Part shown: one piece after another, positions 44,937 through 53,778 of the stretch
Numbering within the stretch: position 1 is the stretch's first letter
How the letters are laid out: the number at the start of each line of letters is the position of its first letter
Notes under the pieces: generated by a model
What the model was told of the DNA's origin: nothing
The model's input: the letters and a program-made list of their open reading frames with translations, nothing else
The model's database searches: none
Position numbers and translations under genes: made by a program
Source: Proteobacteria bacterium ST_bin14
Lineage (GTDB): Bacteria; Pseudomonadota; Alphaproteobacteria; Sphingomonadales; Sphingomonadaceae
Length of the DNA stretch: 64,000 nucleotides
Direction of reading: 5' to 3'
Assembly (NCBI GenBank): GCA_002083655.1
Contig: MSXR01000023.1
Location: forward strand, 1 to 64,000

Positions 44937-45512
44937 ATGAAGCTTCGTACCGTAATGGCGCTGGCTGCAGCCGCGCTGCTCTCTGCCTGCGGACTCAACA
45001 GCATCCCAACGGCCGAAGAAGCCGCCAAGGCGCGCTGGGCCGATGTGCAGAATGAATATCAGCGTCGCGCCGATCTGGTGCCCAATCTGGTGTCGACGGT
45101 GAAGGCCGCTGGCGCGCAGGAAAAGAGCATTCTGGTAGAAGTGACGCAAGCGCGCGCCGCGGCCAACACGATCCGCGTTTCCGCCAGCGACCTGACCGAT
45201 CCGGCCAAGCTGCAACAATTTGATCGCACCCAGGGTGCGCTGGGCCTGTCGCTCCAGCGCCTGCAGGAGGCCTATCCCGAACTGCAATCGCAGGAAGGGT
45301 ATAAGACACTGCAATCGCAGCTGGAGGGCACCGAAAACCGCATCACCATCGCCCGGCGTGATTATAATGGCGCGGTGCAGGCCTATAACACCCGCATCCG
45401 CACCTTCCCCGACGCGATTGGCGCATCGCTGATCTATGGCGCAAAGCCCATGGTTCCCTTTGCCGCGACCACACCGGGTGCTGACACCGCACCAAAGGTC
45501 AACTTCAACTGA
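44937..45512 (+). CDS. LemA family lipoprotein
   Basis: A 191-residue protein with a lipoprotein signal (LLSACGLNS, Cys19) and the long helical LemA body: NEYQRRADLVPNLVSTVKAA, followed by EKSILVEVTQARAAA, then ENRITIARRDYNGAVQAYNT. LemA proteins are envelope scaffolds, often next to TPM-domain genes as here. Its stop overlaps an unusual CTG start of the next gene. It probably heads a five-gene operon including the NUDIX gene. Confidence 0.93.
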   Translation: MKLRTVMALAAAALLSACGLNSIPTAEEAAKARWADVQNEYQRRADLVPNLVSTVKAAGAQEKSILVEVTQARAAANTIRVSASDLTDPAKLQQFDRTQGALGLSLQRLQEAYPELQSQEGYKTLQSQLEGTENRITIARRDYNGAVQAYNTRIRTFPDAIGASLIYGAKPMVPFAATTPGADTAPKVNFN

Positions 45513-46021
45513 TCCGCTGGCTGGTCCTGCCCCTGCTCCTTACCGCCTGTGGCGGCGCGGCACCAACGCGCGCTGCGCCGCCTGAAGGCTATGATTTTCC
45601 GGTACTGACCGGGCGGGTTGTTGATGATGCCAATATTCTTGCTGCCGATGACGAAGCAAAACTCAGCGCCCAAAGCGAACAGCTGGAAGATGCGACCGGC
45701 CACCAGCTGGTGGTCGTGACGATCAGGCATCTGGGTGGGCACAACATTGATGAGTACGGCACGAAGCTTGGCAATTATTGGGGCATCGGGCGCAAGAACA
45801 TCAACGATGGCGTGCTGGTGGTCCTCGCGCCGGATGAGCGCAAGGTGCGGATATCGGTGGGCAAGGGATTGGAAACGGTGCTGACAAACGGGGAGGCTGG
45901 GGCAATCATCCAGCACGATATGCTGCCCGCGTTCCGCGACAATCGCTTGCCGGCGGGTATCCAGCGGGGCGTAACCAGCATCGTGCGCGAACTGTCACCC
46001 GGATTGGAAAAGGCAGCGTGA
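45509..46021 (+). CDS. TPM-domain lipoprotein with a likely CTG start
   Basis: A TPM-domain protein of ~170 residues. The reading frame is open from 45485, and before the TPM domain contains no ATG, GTG or TTG. A CTG at 45509 overlaps the lemA stop (CTGA), has AAGG about ten bases upstream and gives (M)IRWLVLPLLLTACGG, a convincing lipoprotein signal with lipobox. The domain follows: LTGRVVDDANILAADDEAKL, HQLVVVTIRHLGG, then GRKNINDGVLVVLAPDERKV and RISVGKGLE. A GTG start at 45710 would remove half the domain. It is a partner of LemA and the next TPM protein. Confidence 0.82.
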   Translation: MIRWLVLPLLLTACGGAAPTRAAPPEGYDFPVLTGRVVDDANILAADDEAKLSAQSEQLEDATGHQLVVVTIRHLGGHNIDEYGTKLGNYWGIGRKNINDGVLVVLAPDERKVRISVGKGLETVLTNGEAGAIIQHDMLPAFRDNRLPAGIQRGVTSIVRELSPGLEKAA

Positions 46022-46842
46022 CCATGTTTCGTTGGTTGATCGCATTGGTACTGCTGACGGCAGCATCGCTGTCCGCACAGGCCCAAACCTTCCCCAAGCT
46101 GACCGGGCAGGTGGTGGATGCTGCGCATGTGCTGAACCCGGCGCAGATTGCCGCGCTCACCGCGCAATCGGCGGAGATTGAGGCGGCGTCCACCCGCCAG
46201 CTTATCGTCGCGACGATCCCCGATCTGGAAGGCTACCCGATTGAGGATTACGGCTATCGGCTGGGCCGCGAATGGAAAATCGGGCAAAAAGATGCGAATA
46301 ACGGCATCCTGCTGATCATCGCGCCCAATGATCGCAAGGTGCGCATCGAAGTGGGCTACGGGCTCGAACCGATCATGACCGACGCGTTGTCGAGCCAGAT
46401 CATTCGCAACACGATCCTGCCCAAATTCAAGGCAGGCGACTTGCCCGGCGGCATCATCGCGGGTGCAGGCGAAATTGCCGAACAGATGAAGCTGCCGCTG
46501 GAAGCCGGTGAGGCGCGCGCGGCAGCGCTGGTGAAGAAAAGGCCACGATCCAAGGGGTCTTCGGGCGACTGGGTGGTCGCGATCATCATCATGATCATTA
46601 TCTTCGCCGTGGTGCTGCCCATCATATTCGGCGCGTCACGCGGGCGGCGCTATCGCAGCAATAATGTCGCGGGCGCGGTGGGTGAGGTGATCTTGTGGTC
46701 TGCGCTCAACAGCCTGTCGAACGGCGGCGGGCGCTCCTCTGGCTGGGGCGGCGGCGGTTCCGATTGGGGCGGCGGCGGTGGCGGCTGGGGTGGCGGCGGC
46801 GGCGGATCATTTGGCGGCGGCGGATCGTCGGGGAGCTGGTGA
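46018..46842 (+). CDS. TPM-domain protein with Gly-rich tail
   Basis: A 274-residue protein. The signal peptide (FRWLIALVLLTAASLSAQAQ) is followed by a TPM domain (~25-165: LTGQVVDAAHVLNPAQ, RQLIVATIPDLEG, then KDANNGILLIIAPNDRKVRI and EVGYGLEPI). A transmembrane helix (~182-203) and a tail of Gly/Ser/Trp repeats (GGGGSDWGGGGGGWGGGG) complete it. GTG 46018 overlaps the preceding stop; ATG 46024 is an alternative. This matches the YgcG-type envelope proteins found beside LemA. Confidence 0.9.
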   Translation: MTMFRWLIALVLLTAASLSAQAQTFPKLTGQVVDAAHVLNPAQIAALTAQSAEIEAASTRQLIVATIPDLEGYPIEDYGYRLGREWKIGQKDANNGILLIIAPNDRKVRIEVGYGLEPIMTDALSSQIIRNTILPKFKAGDLPGGIIAGAGEIAEQMKLPLEAGEARAAALVKKRPRSKGSSGDWVVAIIIMIIIFAVVLPIIFGASRGRRYRSNNVAGAVGEVILWSALNSLSNGGGRSSGWGGGGSDWGGGGGGWGGGGGGSFGGGGSSGSW

Positions 46843-47513
46843 TGCGCAAACCCACAATTGAAGAACGCACCGCGATTGCAGCGGCCGTCCATGCCGCCGA
46901 AACCGGCACATCGGGCGAAATCGTGACCATCGTTGCCGATCATTCCGACAATTACCACGATGTGGGGTTGCAATATGCGGTGCTGGTCGCGTTGCTCGTG
47001 CCGCTGATATTCGCCGCCCTGCCCGACTTTCCGCTCGCCATCGTCGAGCGCCTATCGGGCGGCTGGGGCAGTTTCGAGATGCGCGAGCTGATGCTGATCA
47101 CCTTCGCCGCGATGACTGCGCTGTTCCTGATCGTGCGCTACGGTCTTGCCTATATGCCGCTCCGGCTGCGCCTGACCCCCAAGGCGACGCGGCGCAGGCG
47201 GGTGCGCCGCCGCGCGATCGAGCTGTTCAAGGTCGGCACCGAAGCGCGTACCGCCGGGCGCACCGGTATCCTCATCTATCTGTCGCTTGGCGAGCATATG
47301 GCAGAGATCATCGCTGATGAGGCGATCCACACCCGCGTGCCCGATGCCGAATGGGGCGACGCAATGGCAGCGCTTATCAAAGAGGTTCGGCAGGGGAAAA
47401 TCGCCGCCGGGATGATCGCGGCGGTCGGCCATGTGGGCCACATCCTGTCGCAGCATTTGCCCCGCGCGGATGACGATTCGAACGAACTGCCCGATCGGCT
47501 GATCGAGCTTTGA
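46842..47513 (+). CDS. Membrane TPM-domain protein (third copy)
   Basis: A 223-residue protein. The N-terminal part MRKPTIEERTAIAAAVHAAE, followed by GTSGEIVTIVAD, begins the TPM fold. Two hydrophobic helices (~47-65 and ~84-104) and a basic loop (RRRRVRRRAIELFKVG) follow. The second half (TGILIYLSLGEHMAEIIADE, followed by DAMAALIKEVRQGKIAAGM) completes it. ATG 46842 overlaps the previous stop (TGATG). Three consecutive TPM genes after lemA suggest one membrane assembly. Confidence 0.87.
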   Translation: MRKPTIEERTAIAAAVHAAETGTSGEIVTIVADHSDNYHDVGLQYAVLVALLVPLIFAALPDFPLAIVERLSGGWGSFEMRELMLITFAAMTALFLIVRYGLAYMPLRLRLTPKATRRRRVRRRAIELFKVGTEARTAGRTGILIYLSLGEHMAEIIADEAIHTRVPDAEWGDAMAALIKEVRQGKIAAGMIAAVGHVGHILSQHLPRADDDSNELPDRLIEL

Positions 47514-48019
47514 GCGTCGAGACGGTTTGGGAAGGTCGTTTCCTGTCCGTAAAGCGGGACGGGACATGGGAATATGTGTCGCGCGCGCGCGGCATTCAGG
47601 CAGCGGTGATCGTGGCGATTGACGACGGCCATGTCATCCTGGTCGAGCAATACCGACTGCCGCTGGGCAAGCGCTGCCTTGAACTCCCCGCCGGGCTGGT
47701 CGGGGACGAAACCAGCGGCGAGCCTGTGGAAATTGCCGCCGCGCGCGAGCTGGAAGAAGAAACCGGGTACCGCGCCGACCGGATTGAGCCAATCGGGTTT
47801 TTTCATTCTTCGCCCGGCATGGTCTCCGAAGGCTTCACCCTGGTCCGCGCGCACGGGTTGACCAAAATTGGCCCAGGCGGCGGCGACGCGGGGGAGGATA
47901 TCACCGTGCACCGGGTTGCCCTTTCCGCCTTACCCGATTTCGTCGCGACGAAACGGGCAGAGGGCGTGGCGATGGACGTGAAGCTGTTGCTGCTGCTCGG
48001 TCAGTCGTTGCTCGGCTGA
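47510..48019 (+). CDS. NUDIX hydrolase (ADP-ribose pyrophosphatase-like)
   Basis: A 169-residue hydrolase of nucleoside diphosphate derivatives. The Nudix box spans GDETSGEPVEIAAARELEEE, then TGY; upstream VILVEQYRLPLGKRCLELPA, then GL, is the ADP-ribose/NDP-sugar subgroup pattern. TTG 47510 overlaps the stop of the TPM gene. Convergent overlap (19 bases) with the SnoaL-like gene downstream. Confidence 0.9.
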   Translation: MSVETVWEGRFLSVKRDGTWEYVSRARGIQAAVIVAIDDGHVILVEQYRLPLGKRCLELPAGLVGDETSGEPVEIAAARELEEETGYRADRIEPIGFFHSSPGMVSEGFTLVRAHGLTKIGPGGGDAGEDITVHRVALSALPDFVATKRAEGVAMDVKLLLLLGQSLLG

Positions 48020-48369
48020 GCCTTAACCTGAGACTGGCCTGCTTCAAAACTCTGCCGGTCCCAATAGCCGCGCTGAAACTCGATCACCCCGTCGATGACA
48101 TGAAAAAAGCCGCAGCCGCGCAGCCCGTTGGGATCATGCCATTCGAGGATCGCCCATTCGCCATCTTCGAACAGATTTTCCGGGATGCAGTGCATCGTCG
48201 CTGTGGCGAATTCGCGGGTGAACATCGCGCGGATGGCGTCGCGTCCGATCAGCGGGTCCCAGATCACCTGATGGTTGATCGCTTCCTCATGATACAGCGC
48301 CATCAGCGCGTCGACGTCAGCTGCATTAAACGCGGCGACCCATGCCTTCACGACCAAGCGGGGACTCAC
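48001..48369 (-). CDS. SnoaL/NTF2-like protein
   Basis: A 122-residue alpha+beta cone protein. WVAAFNAADVDALMALYHEE is the opening helix of SnoaL/ketosteroid-isomerase-like folds, with GRDAIRAMFTREFA and ILEWHDPNGLRGCGFFHV further along. These proteins are small-molecule isomerases, hydrolases or binding proteins, and the specific function is unknown. It overlaps the NDUFS4-like gene by four bases. Confidence 0.85.
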   Translation of the reverse strand: MSPRLVVKAWVAAFNAADVDALMALYHEEAINHQVIWDPLIGRDAIRAMFTREFATATMHCIPENLFEDGEWAILEWHDPNGLRGCGFFHVIDGVIEFQRGYWDRQSFEAGQSQVKAQPSND

Positions 48370-48647
48370 CGGAAGTTATCCGCATAAGCCTGCAGCTTCA
48401 GCGTGCGCGTGGGGGCGGGCACGACGTGATAGTCGATCCCCTCGCGCGTCGCATAGCCTTGCGCTGCCTCCAGCGTCGGGAAGGTGAGGCGCAACTGATC
48501 GCGCACATCGCCGGACCCTGCCCAGCCGGTGAGCGGATCGGGCTGTTTCGCCTCTGCGGGTTCATATTCCAGCACCCATAAATCGGTGCGGGCACGGCCC
48601 GATTGCATGGCGTTTTTGGGGCGTTGATAGATGCGGGCGATCGTCAT
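48366..48647 (-). CDS. NDUFS4-like respiratory complex I accessory subunit
   Basis: A 93-residue protein homologous to the mitochondrial 18-kDa complex I subunit, found in alphaproteobacteria. MTIARIYQRPKNAMQSGRAR followed by DLWVLEYEP, and later LRLTFPTLEAAQGYATREGI, are family signatures. It should sit on the peripheral arm of NADH:quinone oxidoreductase near the N module. It lies far from any nuo cluster in this window. No catalytic residue is expected. Confidence 0.93.
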   Translation of the reverse strand: MTIARIYQRPKNAMQSGRARTDLWVLEYEPAEAKQPDPLTGWAGSGDVRDQLRLTFPTLEAAQGYATREGIDYHVVPAPTRTLKLQAYADNFR

Positions 48648-48656
48648 GATGCTTCC

Positions 48657-51149
48657 TTACGATGCTTGGCGCATTCGTGCATCAGCATTTTTGGTGCGCA
48701 GCGTGGCAGAGGCACTTGCGGGATCATCGGGCCAGGGGTGGCGAGGATAGCGGCCGCGCATCTCACGCGCGACATCGGCCCAGCTGCCCGCCCAGAAGCC
48801 CGGCAGATCGCGCGTGGTTTGAATGGGGCGACCAGCAGGCGACGTCAGGCTGAGCACGAGCGGCACGCGGCCACCCGCGATCATTGGGTGCGCTGCCTGC
48901 CCGAACAACGCCTGCGGGCGAAGCTCTACCGTTGGCCCGGCCTCGGCGGTGTAATCAATCGCATGGCTGCTGCCCGCCGGTGATTCGAAGCGTGGCGGGG
49001 CCAGCGTGTCAATCGCGCGCATCGCATCCCACCCGATCAACCCTTGCAGGGCGGCAGTGAGCGCGGCGGGGTCAATCTGCGCCAGCCGCCGCTTGCCGTC
49101 GAGCAAGGGCACCAGCCACTCCTCTGCCCGTGCAAGCAACGCCGCATCGTCCAGCACCACCTCTGGCGCGCCGTGCGTAGCGACAAAGGCGGCGCGCTGT
49201 CGCAGGGCGGTGGCTGTATCGGGCCAGGGCAGCAATGCCAACCCATGATCGCACAACCCCGCCAGCAATGCCGCGCTGATCGCGCGTGGATCGGCGTTCG
49301 AATCAGGGCCACCGCTCAGGCGTATCGCGCCCAGCCGCCGTTCGTGCATTGCCTGCACCCCGCCGGTTGCGGGATCGAAAGCCACGGTGCGCTGCGCGGC
49401 GATCCGGTCGCCGAACAGCGCCTCCACATCGGCAACATCAATGGCGGCGGCGGACAGGATGCGCGCGCCCGCCGCCATCCCTTGCGTTTCCGCGACCGCC
49501 AGCCATTCATTGCGGGCGAGCGCGCTCGCCGGATCAAGCCGAAACCCGCGCCCGCCCACCGACGCCCAGTTTTCGCCCGAGGAATCCCGCCGCCGCGCGA
49601 TGCGATCAGGAAAGGCGAGGGCAATGCAGGTGGCGACGCCATCCGTGCCGGCTGACGCCGCCTGCCCCTCCACCATTGACGCCTCCACCATTGCCGCCCC
49701 CACCATTGCCTCCCAGCGCGTGGCCAGCCGCCGGGCGTTGTCGGCGCGCATGCCCCGATCGCCCCGCCAGCGGCGCAAGCGGCTCTCCATATCGGCGTCG
49801 GGGCCACCCAGCCCCCGCTCCCCCAGCAGCACCGCGATTTGTGTTGCTATGGGGCCCAGGCCCATTTTCCCGGCCTCGATCAGCATATGGCCCAGCCGGG
49901 GTGGCAAGGGCAGGCGGGCAATTGCCTCGCCATGCGGCGTCGGGCGGCCATCTGCATCGATTGCGCCCAGCGTACTGAGCCGCGCCCGCGCCTCTGCCAC
50001 GGCGGCATCGGGCGGTGGATCAATCCAGGCAAGGCTGCGCGGATCGGTGATGCCCCAGCGCGCGCAATCCAGCGTCAGCGCCGACAAATCAGCCTCCAAT
50101 ATCTCTGGCGGATCGAAGCGGGGCAGGCCAACGGTCGCGGCTTCCTCCCACAGGCGATAGGTGGTGCCGGGCCCTTGGCGGGCGGCGCGACCCGCGCGCT
50201 GGGTTACAGACGCCTGGCTGGCACGTTCAGTCACCAGCCGGGTCATCCCCGCCGCACGGTCATAACGCGGGCGGCGCGCCAGCCCTGAATCGACGACGAT
50301 GCGGATGCCGTCGAGCGTCAGGCTCGTCTCCGCAATCGAGGTGGCGAGCACCAGCTTGCGCGCGCCGGTTTGATCGGGCGCAATCGCGGCGCGTTGCGCG
50401 GCGGGGTCAAGGCTGCCGTGCAGGCGGTGGAGGATGACGCTGGGCGGCAGATCACCCAGCCGTTCCGCCACCCGTTCAATTTCTGCAACGCCGGGCAGAA
50501 AGGCGAGCACGCCCCCTTCCCCGTCGCGCAACGCCTGGCGGATCGCCGCGGCCATGCTGTCCTCTATCCGTGCCTCTGCCGCGCGACCGATATGGTTCAG
50601 CCTCAGCGGGTAGCTGCGGCCTTCGCTTTCGATGACGGGGGCGTTGCCCATCAGGCTGGCAAAGCGTGCACCGTCCAGCGTGGCAGACATTGCGACCAGC
50701 CGCAGGTCGGGCCGAAATCCCCCTTGCGCATCAATCGCCAGCGCCAGTCCGAAATCACTATCGAGGCTGCGTTCGTGCACCTCATCAAACAACACCGCCG
50801 ATACGCCGCGCAATTCAGGATCAGCCTGGATGCGATTGACGAAAATCCCCTCCGTCATCACGGTCACCCGCGTCGCCGCCGTGCGCTTAGTGTCCATACG
50901 GGTGGCGTACCCATAGGTTTTGCCCACCCCCTCGCCCGCCTGCCCCGCCATGCGTTCAGCGGCAGCGCGCGCGGCAAGGCGGCGTGGGGAAAGCAACAGG
51001 ATTTCCCCGTCGCACCAGCTTTCGGTAAGCAGCGCCGGGGCTACGGCAGTTGTCTTGCCCGCGCCCGGTGGGGCGACCAGCACCGCATTCGGCCCGGCGC
51101 GCAACGCCGCGAGCAGATCGGGCAGGACGGCGTTGATGGGGAGCATCAC
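48657..51149 (-). CDS. hrpB: ATP-dependent helicase HrpB
   Basis: An 830-residue DEAH-type helicase. Walker A VLVAPPGAGKTTAV, DEVH box VLFDEVHERSLDSDF, SAT in VAMSATLDGARF and motif VI VTQRAGRAARQGPG are in order, followed by the HrpB-specific C-terminal region. A small imprecise repeat (VGAAMVEASMVEG near residue 490) sits in a linker. HrpB affects beta-lactam and envelope stress phenotypes in some bacteria, but its RNA targets are unsettled. The start 51149 overlaps the end of the FAD monooxygenase gene, so both are cotranscribed. Confidence 0.96.
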   Translation of the reverse strand: MMLPINAVLPDLLAALRAGPNAVLVAPPGAGKTTAVAPALLTESWCDGEILLLSPRRLAARAAAERMAGQAGEGVGKTYGYATRMDTKRTAATRVTVMTEGIFVNRIQADPELRGVSAVLFDEVHERSLDSDFGLALAIDAQGGFRPDLRLVAMSATLDGARFASLMGNAPVIESEGRSYPLRLNHIGRAAEARIEDSMAAAIRQALRDGEGGVLAFLPGVAEIERVAERLGDLPPSVILHRLHGSLDPAAQRAAIAPDQTGARKLVLATSIAETSLTLDGIRIVVDSGLARRPRYDRAAGMTRLVTERASQASVTQRAGRAARQGPGTTYRLWEEAATVGLPRFDPPEILEADLSALTLDCARWGITDPRSLAWIDPPPDAAVAEARARLSTLGAIDADGRPTPHGEAIARLPLPPRLGHMLIEAGKMGLGPIATQIAVLLGERGLGGPDADMESRLRRWRGDRGMRADNARRLATRWEAMVGAAMVEASMVEGQAASAGTDGVATCIALAFPDRIARRRDSSGENWASVGGRGFRLDPASALARNEWLAVAETQGMAAGARILSAAAIDVADVEALFGDRIAAQRTVAFDPATGGVQAMHERRLGAIRLSGGPDSNADPRAISAALLAGLCDHGLALLPWPDTATALRQRAAFVATHGAPEVVLDDAALLARAEEWLVPLLDGKRRLAQIDPAALTAALQGLIGWDAMRAIDTLAPPRFESPAGSSHAIDYTAEAGPTVELRPQALFGQAAHPMIAGGRVPLVLSLTSPAGRPIQTTRDLPGFWAGSWADVAREMRGRYPRHPWPDDPASASATLRTKNADARMRQAS

Positions 51150-52345
51150 GTCAGCCCGAGCCGCCCCAGCGGCGCCCCCACCAGCCCCGCAACCAGATTG
51201 GCCAGCAATCGCGGCATGGGCGGCACGCTGGCCAGCGTCGCCACCAGCGTGTCACGCGCGAATGGCACCAGCGCGCCATCGGATTGGTAGAAGGGGGTCA
51301 GCCAATAGCTGAGCTGCTGATAGAGATGGATGTGGCTGCGGCGAAGATGCACCGTCCACGCCAGCGCATCCGCCACCGATCCGCAGCTGCGCAACGCCTG
51401 AGCCAGCGCAAACGAATCGAGGAGTGCCATATTGGCGCCCTGGCCGAGCTGTGGGCTGGTGGAATGCCATGCATCGCCAATGTGGATCAGCCCGGATTCG
51501 GTCGGCCTGGGCAACGTGCGGTGAACATAATGGGCAAAGGTCAGCTGCGCAGCCGTGGCGATTTGCGCAACCAGCGCCACTGTAGCGGGCCACAGTGCCG
51601 TAACCTCATCACCCCAGGCCGCCAGGCCGCGCTGCCGCCACGCATCAAGCTGATCGGAACGTAGCGACCAGAAAAATGCAGCCTGTCGCACAGTATGGCC
51701 GGGGGCCATACCGATTGGCATCACCCCCACCATCTGACGGGCGGCGCGGTAACGCTGCTCCAACGCCGCCGCATCAAAACCCGCACCCTCGGGCCAATCA
51801 AGGCTGGCCCAAAGTGCGCCATAAGCCAGGCTGCGTCCCGCAACATCGGCCAACGGCGTGCGCGCGCCAAGCGTGTCGACGATCAGATCGAACGGGCCAG
51901 CGCTGCCGCCGTCCGCAAACACCAGCCGCCGCCGCCCGCCCGCCATTGGATCAGTCGCGACAACGGATCGTCCGGTTTCGACCGTAATCCCTTGCGCGAC
52001 CACCGCGTCATGCAGCAGCGCGAACAGGGCCGCGCGGTGAATTCCAACGCCCGTGAAGTCACCCCGCATAGCCGCATAGCGCACATCCAGCACCAGCGGC
52101 CCATTGGCCCCAGCCCGGCCCGATAAACGCTGAATCGCAGCGCCGCGTGCGCGAGCCGCTGCCCCAAGCCCCAGTCGGTCGAGAACGGCCAACCCCGTTG
52201 GCTGCAGCATAAGCCCCGATCCGATCGGCTGCGGTGATTCGAAGCGTTCAAAAATCGTAATGCGGTGACCATCACGCGCCAGTTGAAGGGCAGTTGCAAG
52301 GCCGCAGGGGCCGCATCCGGCGATGGCAATATCAATCGGCGTCAT
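51146..52345 (-). CDS. FAD-dependent monooxygenase (UbiH/PHBH type)
   Basis: A 399-residue group A flavin monooxygenase. The FAD loop is IAIAGCGPCGLATALQLARD (Cys in place of the usual Gly/Ala), and the second FAD motif is HIGDAWHSTSPQLGQGANMA. The order of motifs matches ubiquinone hydroxylases and p-hydroxybenzoate hydroxylases. It might hydroxylate a quinone precursor or an aromatic; no ubi genes other than the prenyl synthase are adjacent. Confidence 0.87.
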   Translation of the reverse strand: MTPIDIAIAGCGPCGLATALQLARDGHRITIFERFESPQPIGSGLMLQPTGLAVLDRLGLGAAARARGAAIQRLSGRAGANGPLVLDVRYAAMRGDFTGVGIHRAALFALLHDAVVAQGITVETGRSVVATDPMAGGRRRLVFADGGSAGPFDLIVDTLGARTPLADVAGRSLAYGALWASLDWPEGAGFDAAALEQRYRAARQMVGVMPIGMAPGHTVRQAAFFWSLRSDQLDAWRQRGLAAWGDEVTALWPATVALVAQIATAAQLTFAHYVHRTLPRPTESGLIHIGDAWHSTSPQLGQGANMALLDSFALAQALRSCGSVADALAWTVHLRRSHIHLYQQLSYWLTPFYQSDGALVPFARDTLVATLASVPPMPRLLANLVAGLVGAPLGRLGLT

Positions 52346-52375
52346 TGAAAAACGCGGGTCATGTCGCGATCAGCC

Positions 52376-53389
52376 TCAATAGGCGCGGGCCACCGCGAAC
52401 TCGACCGCTTCGACCATCGCGGCCTTGGCCTTGCTGTTGCTGAAACAGCCCAGCGAATCGATGGCACGCTGGCCGTAATGGCGGGCGCGGGCCAGCGTGT
52501 CGTCCACCCCGCGTGACGACTGGATCAGCGCGACGGCATGCGCCAAATCAGCATCCGTCGTGCGCCGCCCCTCAATCGCGTCCTTCCAGAATGCGCGTTC
52601 TTCAGGCGTGCCGCGTGCATAGGCGAGAATTACGGGCAGGGTTACCTTGCCCTCGCGGAAATCATCCCCCGCATCCTTACCCATCGTGCCTGCATCAGAC
52701 ACATAATCAATCGCATCGTCGACCAACTGAAAAGCGATGCCCAGATTGCGGCCATAGGCATCCAGCGCCGCCTCTTCCGAATCGGGGCGTTCAGCGACCA
52801 CGGCGGACACCCGGCAGGCGGCGGCAAACAGCGCCGCTGTTTTCGCGCCGATAATGTCGAGATAGCGTTCCTCACCCAGATCGATCCGGCGAGTTGCCGT
52901 CAACTGGTTCACTTCGCCCTCGGCGATCACCGCGCTGGCATGGCTCAGAATTTTCAGCACTTTGTGGCTGCCGTCATCAACCATCAGCTCAAACGCGCGG
53001 CTGAACAGGAAATCGCCGACCAGAACGGTGGCGGGGTTTCCCCAGATGTTGTTGGCGGTGCGCCGCCCGCGCCGCAAATCGCTGCCGTCAACCACATCGT
53101 CGTGGAGAAGCGTGGCGGTGTGGATGAACTCCACCGCGGCGGCGAGCCGGTGGTGGCGGGTGCCCGTATAGCCAAGCAACGCCGCGCTCGCCAGCGTCAA
53201 CATCGGGCGCATCCGTTTGCCGCCGCTCGCGATCAAATGGCCGGCAAGTTCTGGAATCAGGGGGATCTGCGATTGCATGCGATCAAGGATGACCGCGTTG
53301 ACCAGATTCATGTCCATCGCGACAAGCGCGACCATGGGATCAAGGGACGGGCCCGACCGTGGATCGATGCGGTGGATGGTCGCTGTCAT
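52376..53389 (-). CDS. Polyprenyl diphosphate synthase (IspB-like)
   Basis: A 337-residue trans-prenyl transferase making the long isoprenoid tail of ubiquinone, probably C50 in sphingomonads (inference). The first Asp-rich motif is LLHDDVVDGSDLRRG with upstream GGKRMRPMLTLA; the second is QLVDDAIDYVSD. Start 53389 gives MTATIHRID. It shares the orientation of the FAD monooxygenase 30 bases downstream, which may support a quinone role for both. Confidence 0.93.
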   Translation of the reverse strand: MTATIHRIDPRSGPSLDPMVALVAMDMNLVNAVILDRMQSQIPLIPELAGHLIASGGKRMRPMLTLASAALLGYTGTRHHRLAAAVEFIHTATLLHDDVVDGSDLRRGRRTANNIWGNPATVLVGDFLFSRAFELMVDDGSHKVLKILSHASAVIAEGEVNQLTATRRIDLGEERYLDIIGAKTAALFAAACRVSAVVAERPDSEEAALDAYGRNLGIAFQLVDDAIDYVSDAGTMGKDAGDDFREGKVTLPVILAYARGTPEERAFWKDAIEGRRTTDADLAHAVALIQSSRGVDDTLARARHYGQRAIDSLGCFSNSKAKAAMVEAVEFAVARAY

Positions 53390-53496
53390 CGTTTCGCCGA
53401 TGTGGCGACTAAGGGAGATAAAGGCAAGGGAATGCCGCTTGCGTACCCTCTCCCGCCCGCCCAAAAAGAGCAGGAAATCGCAAAAAGGACACCGCC

Positions 53497-53778
53497 GTGC
53501 CGGATGAAACGCTCAGCAGCTATCGCCAGAGCATCGACAATATCGACGCCGCTTTGGTGTTTCTGCTCGCCGAGCGGTTCAAGGTGACGCAGGCGGTGGG
53601 CCGCCACAAGGCAGCGCACGGCCTGCCGCCTGCTGATCCGGGTCGCGAAACCGCGCAGATCGCCCGGCTGCGCGCGCTGGCGAATGATGCGCATCTGGAC
53701 CCGGAATTTTCGGAAAAATTCCTGCGCTTCATTATCGATGAAGTGATCCGCCATCATGAAAGGCTGCGCGATGCATAG
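53497..53778 (+). CDS. Chorismate mutase (AroQ-class)
   Basis: A 93-residue all-helical enzyme turning chorismate into prephenate. YRQSIDNIDAALVFLLAERF followed by VTQAVGRHKAAHGLP contains the catalytic Arg/Lys positions, and the last helix ends FIIDEVIRHHERL. It starts at GTG 53497. It overlaps the next gene by eight bases. This is a monofunctional form, unlike fused PheA. Confidence 0.93.
   Translation: MPDETLSSYRQSIDNIDAALVFLLAERFKVTQAVGRHKAAHGLPPADPGRETAQIARLRALANDAHLDPEFSEKFLRFIIDEVIRHHERLRDA

Noticed and set aside
49680..49720. Small repeat in hrpB as an insertion element
   Set aside because: It is a few imprecise repeats of GCCTCCACCATT-like codons in a linker, explained by local codon repetition.
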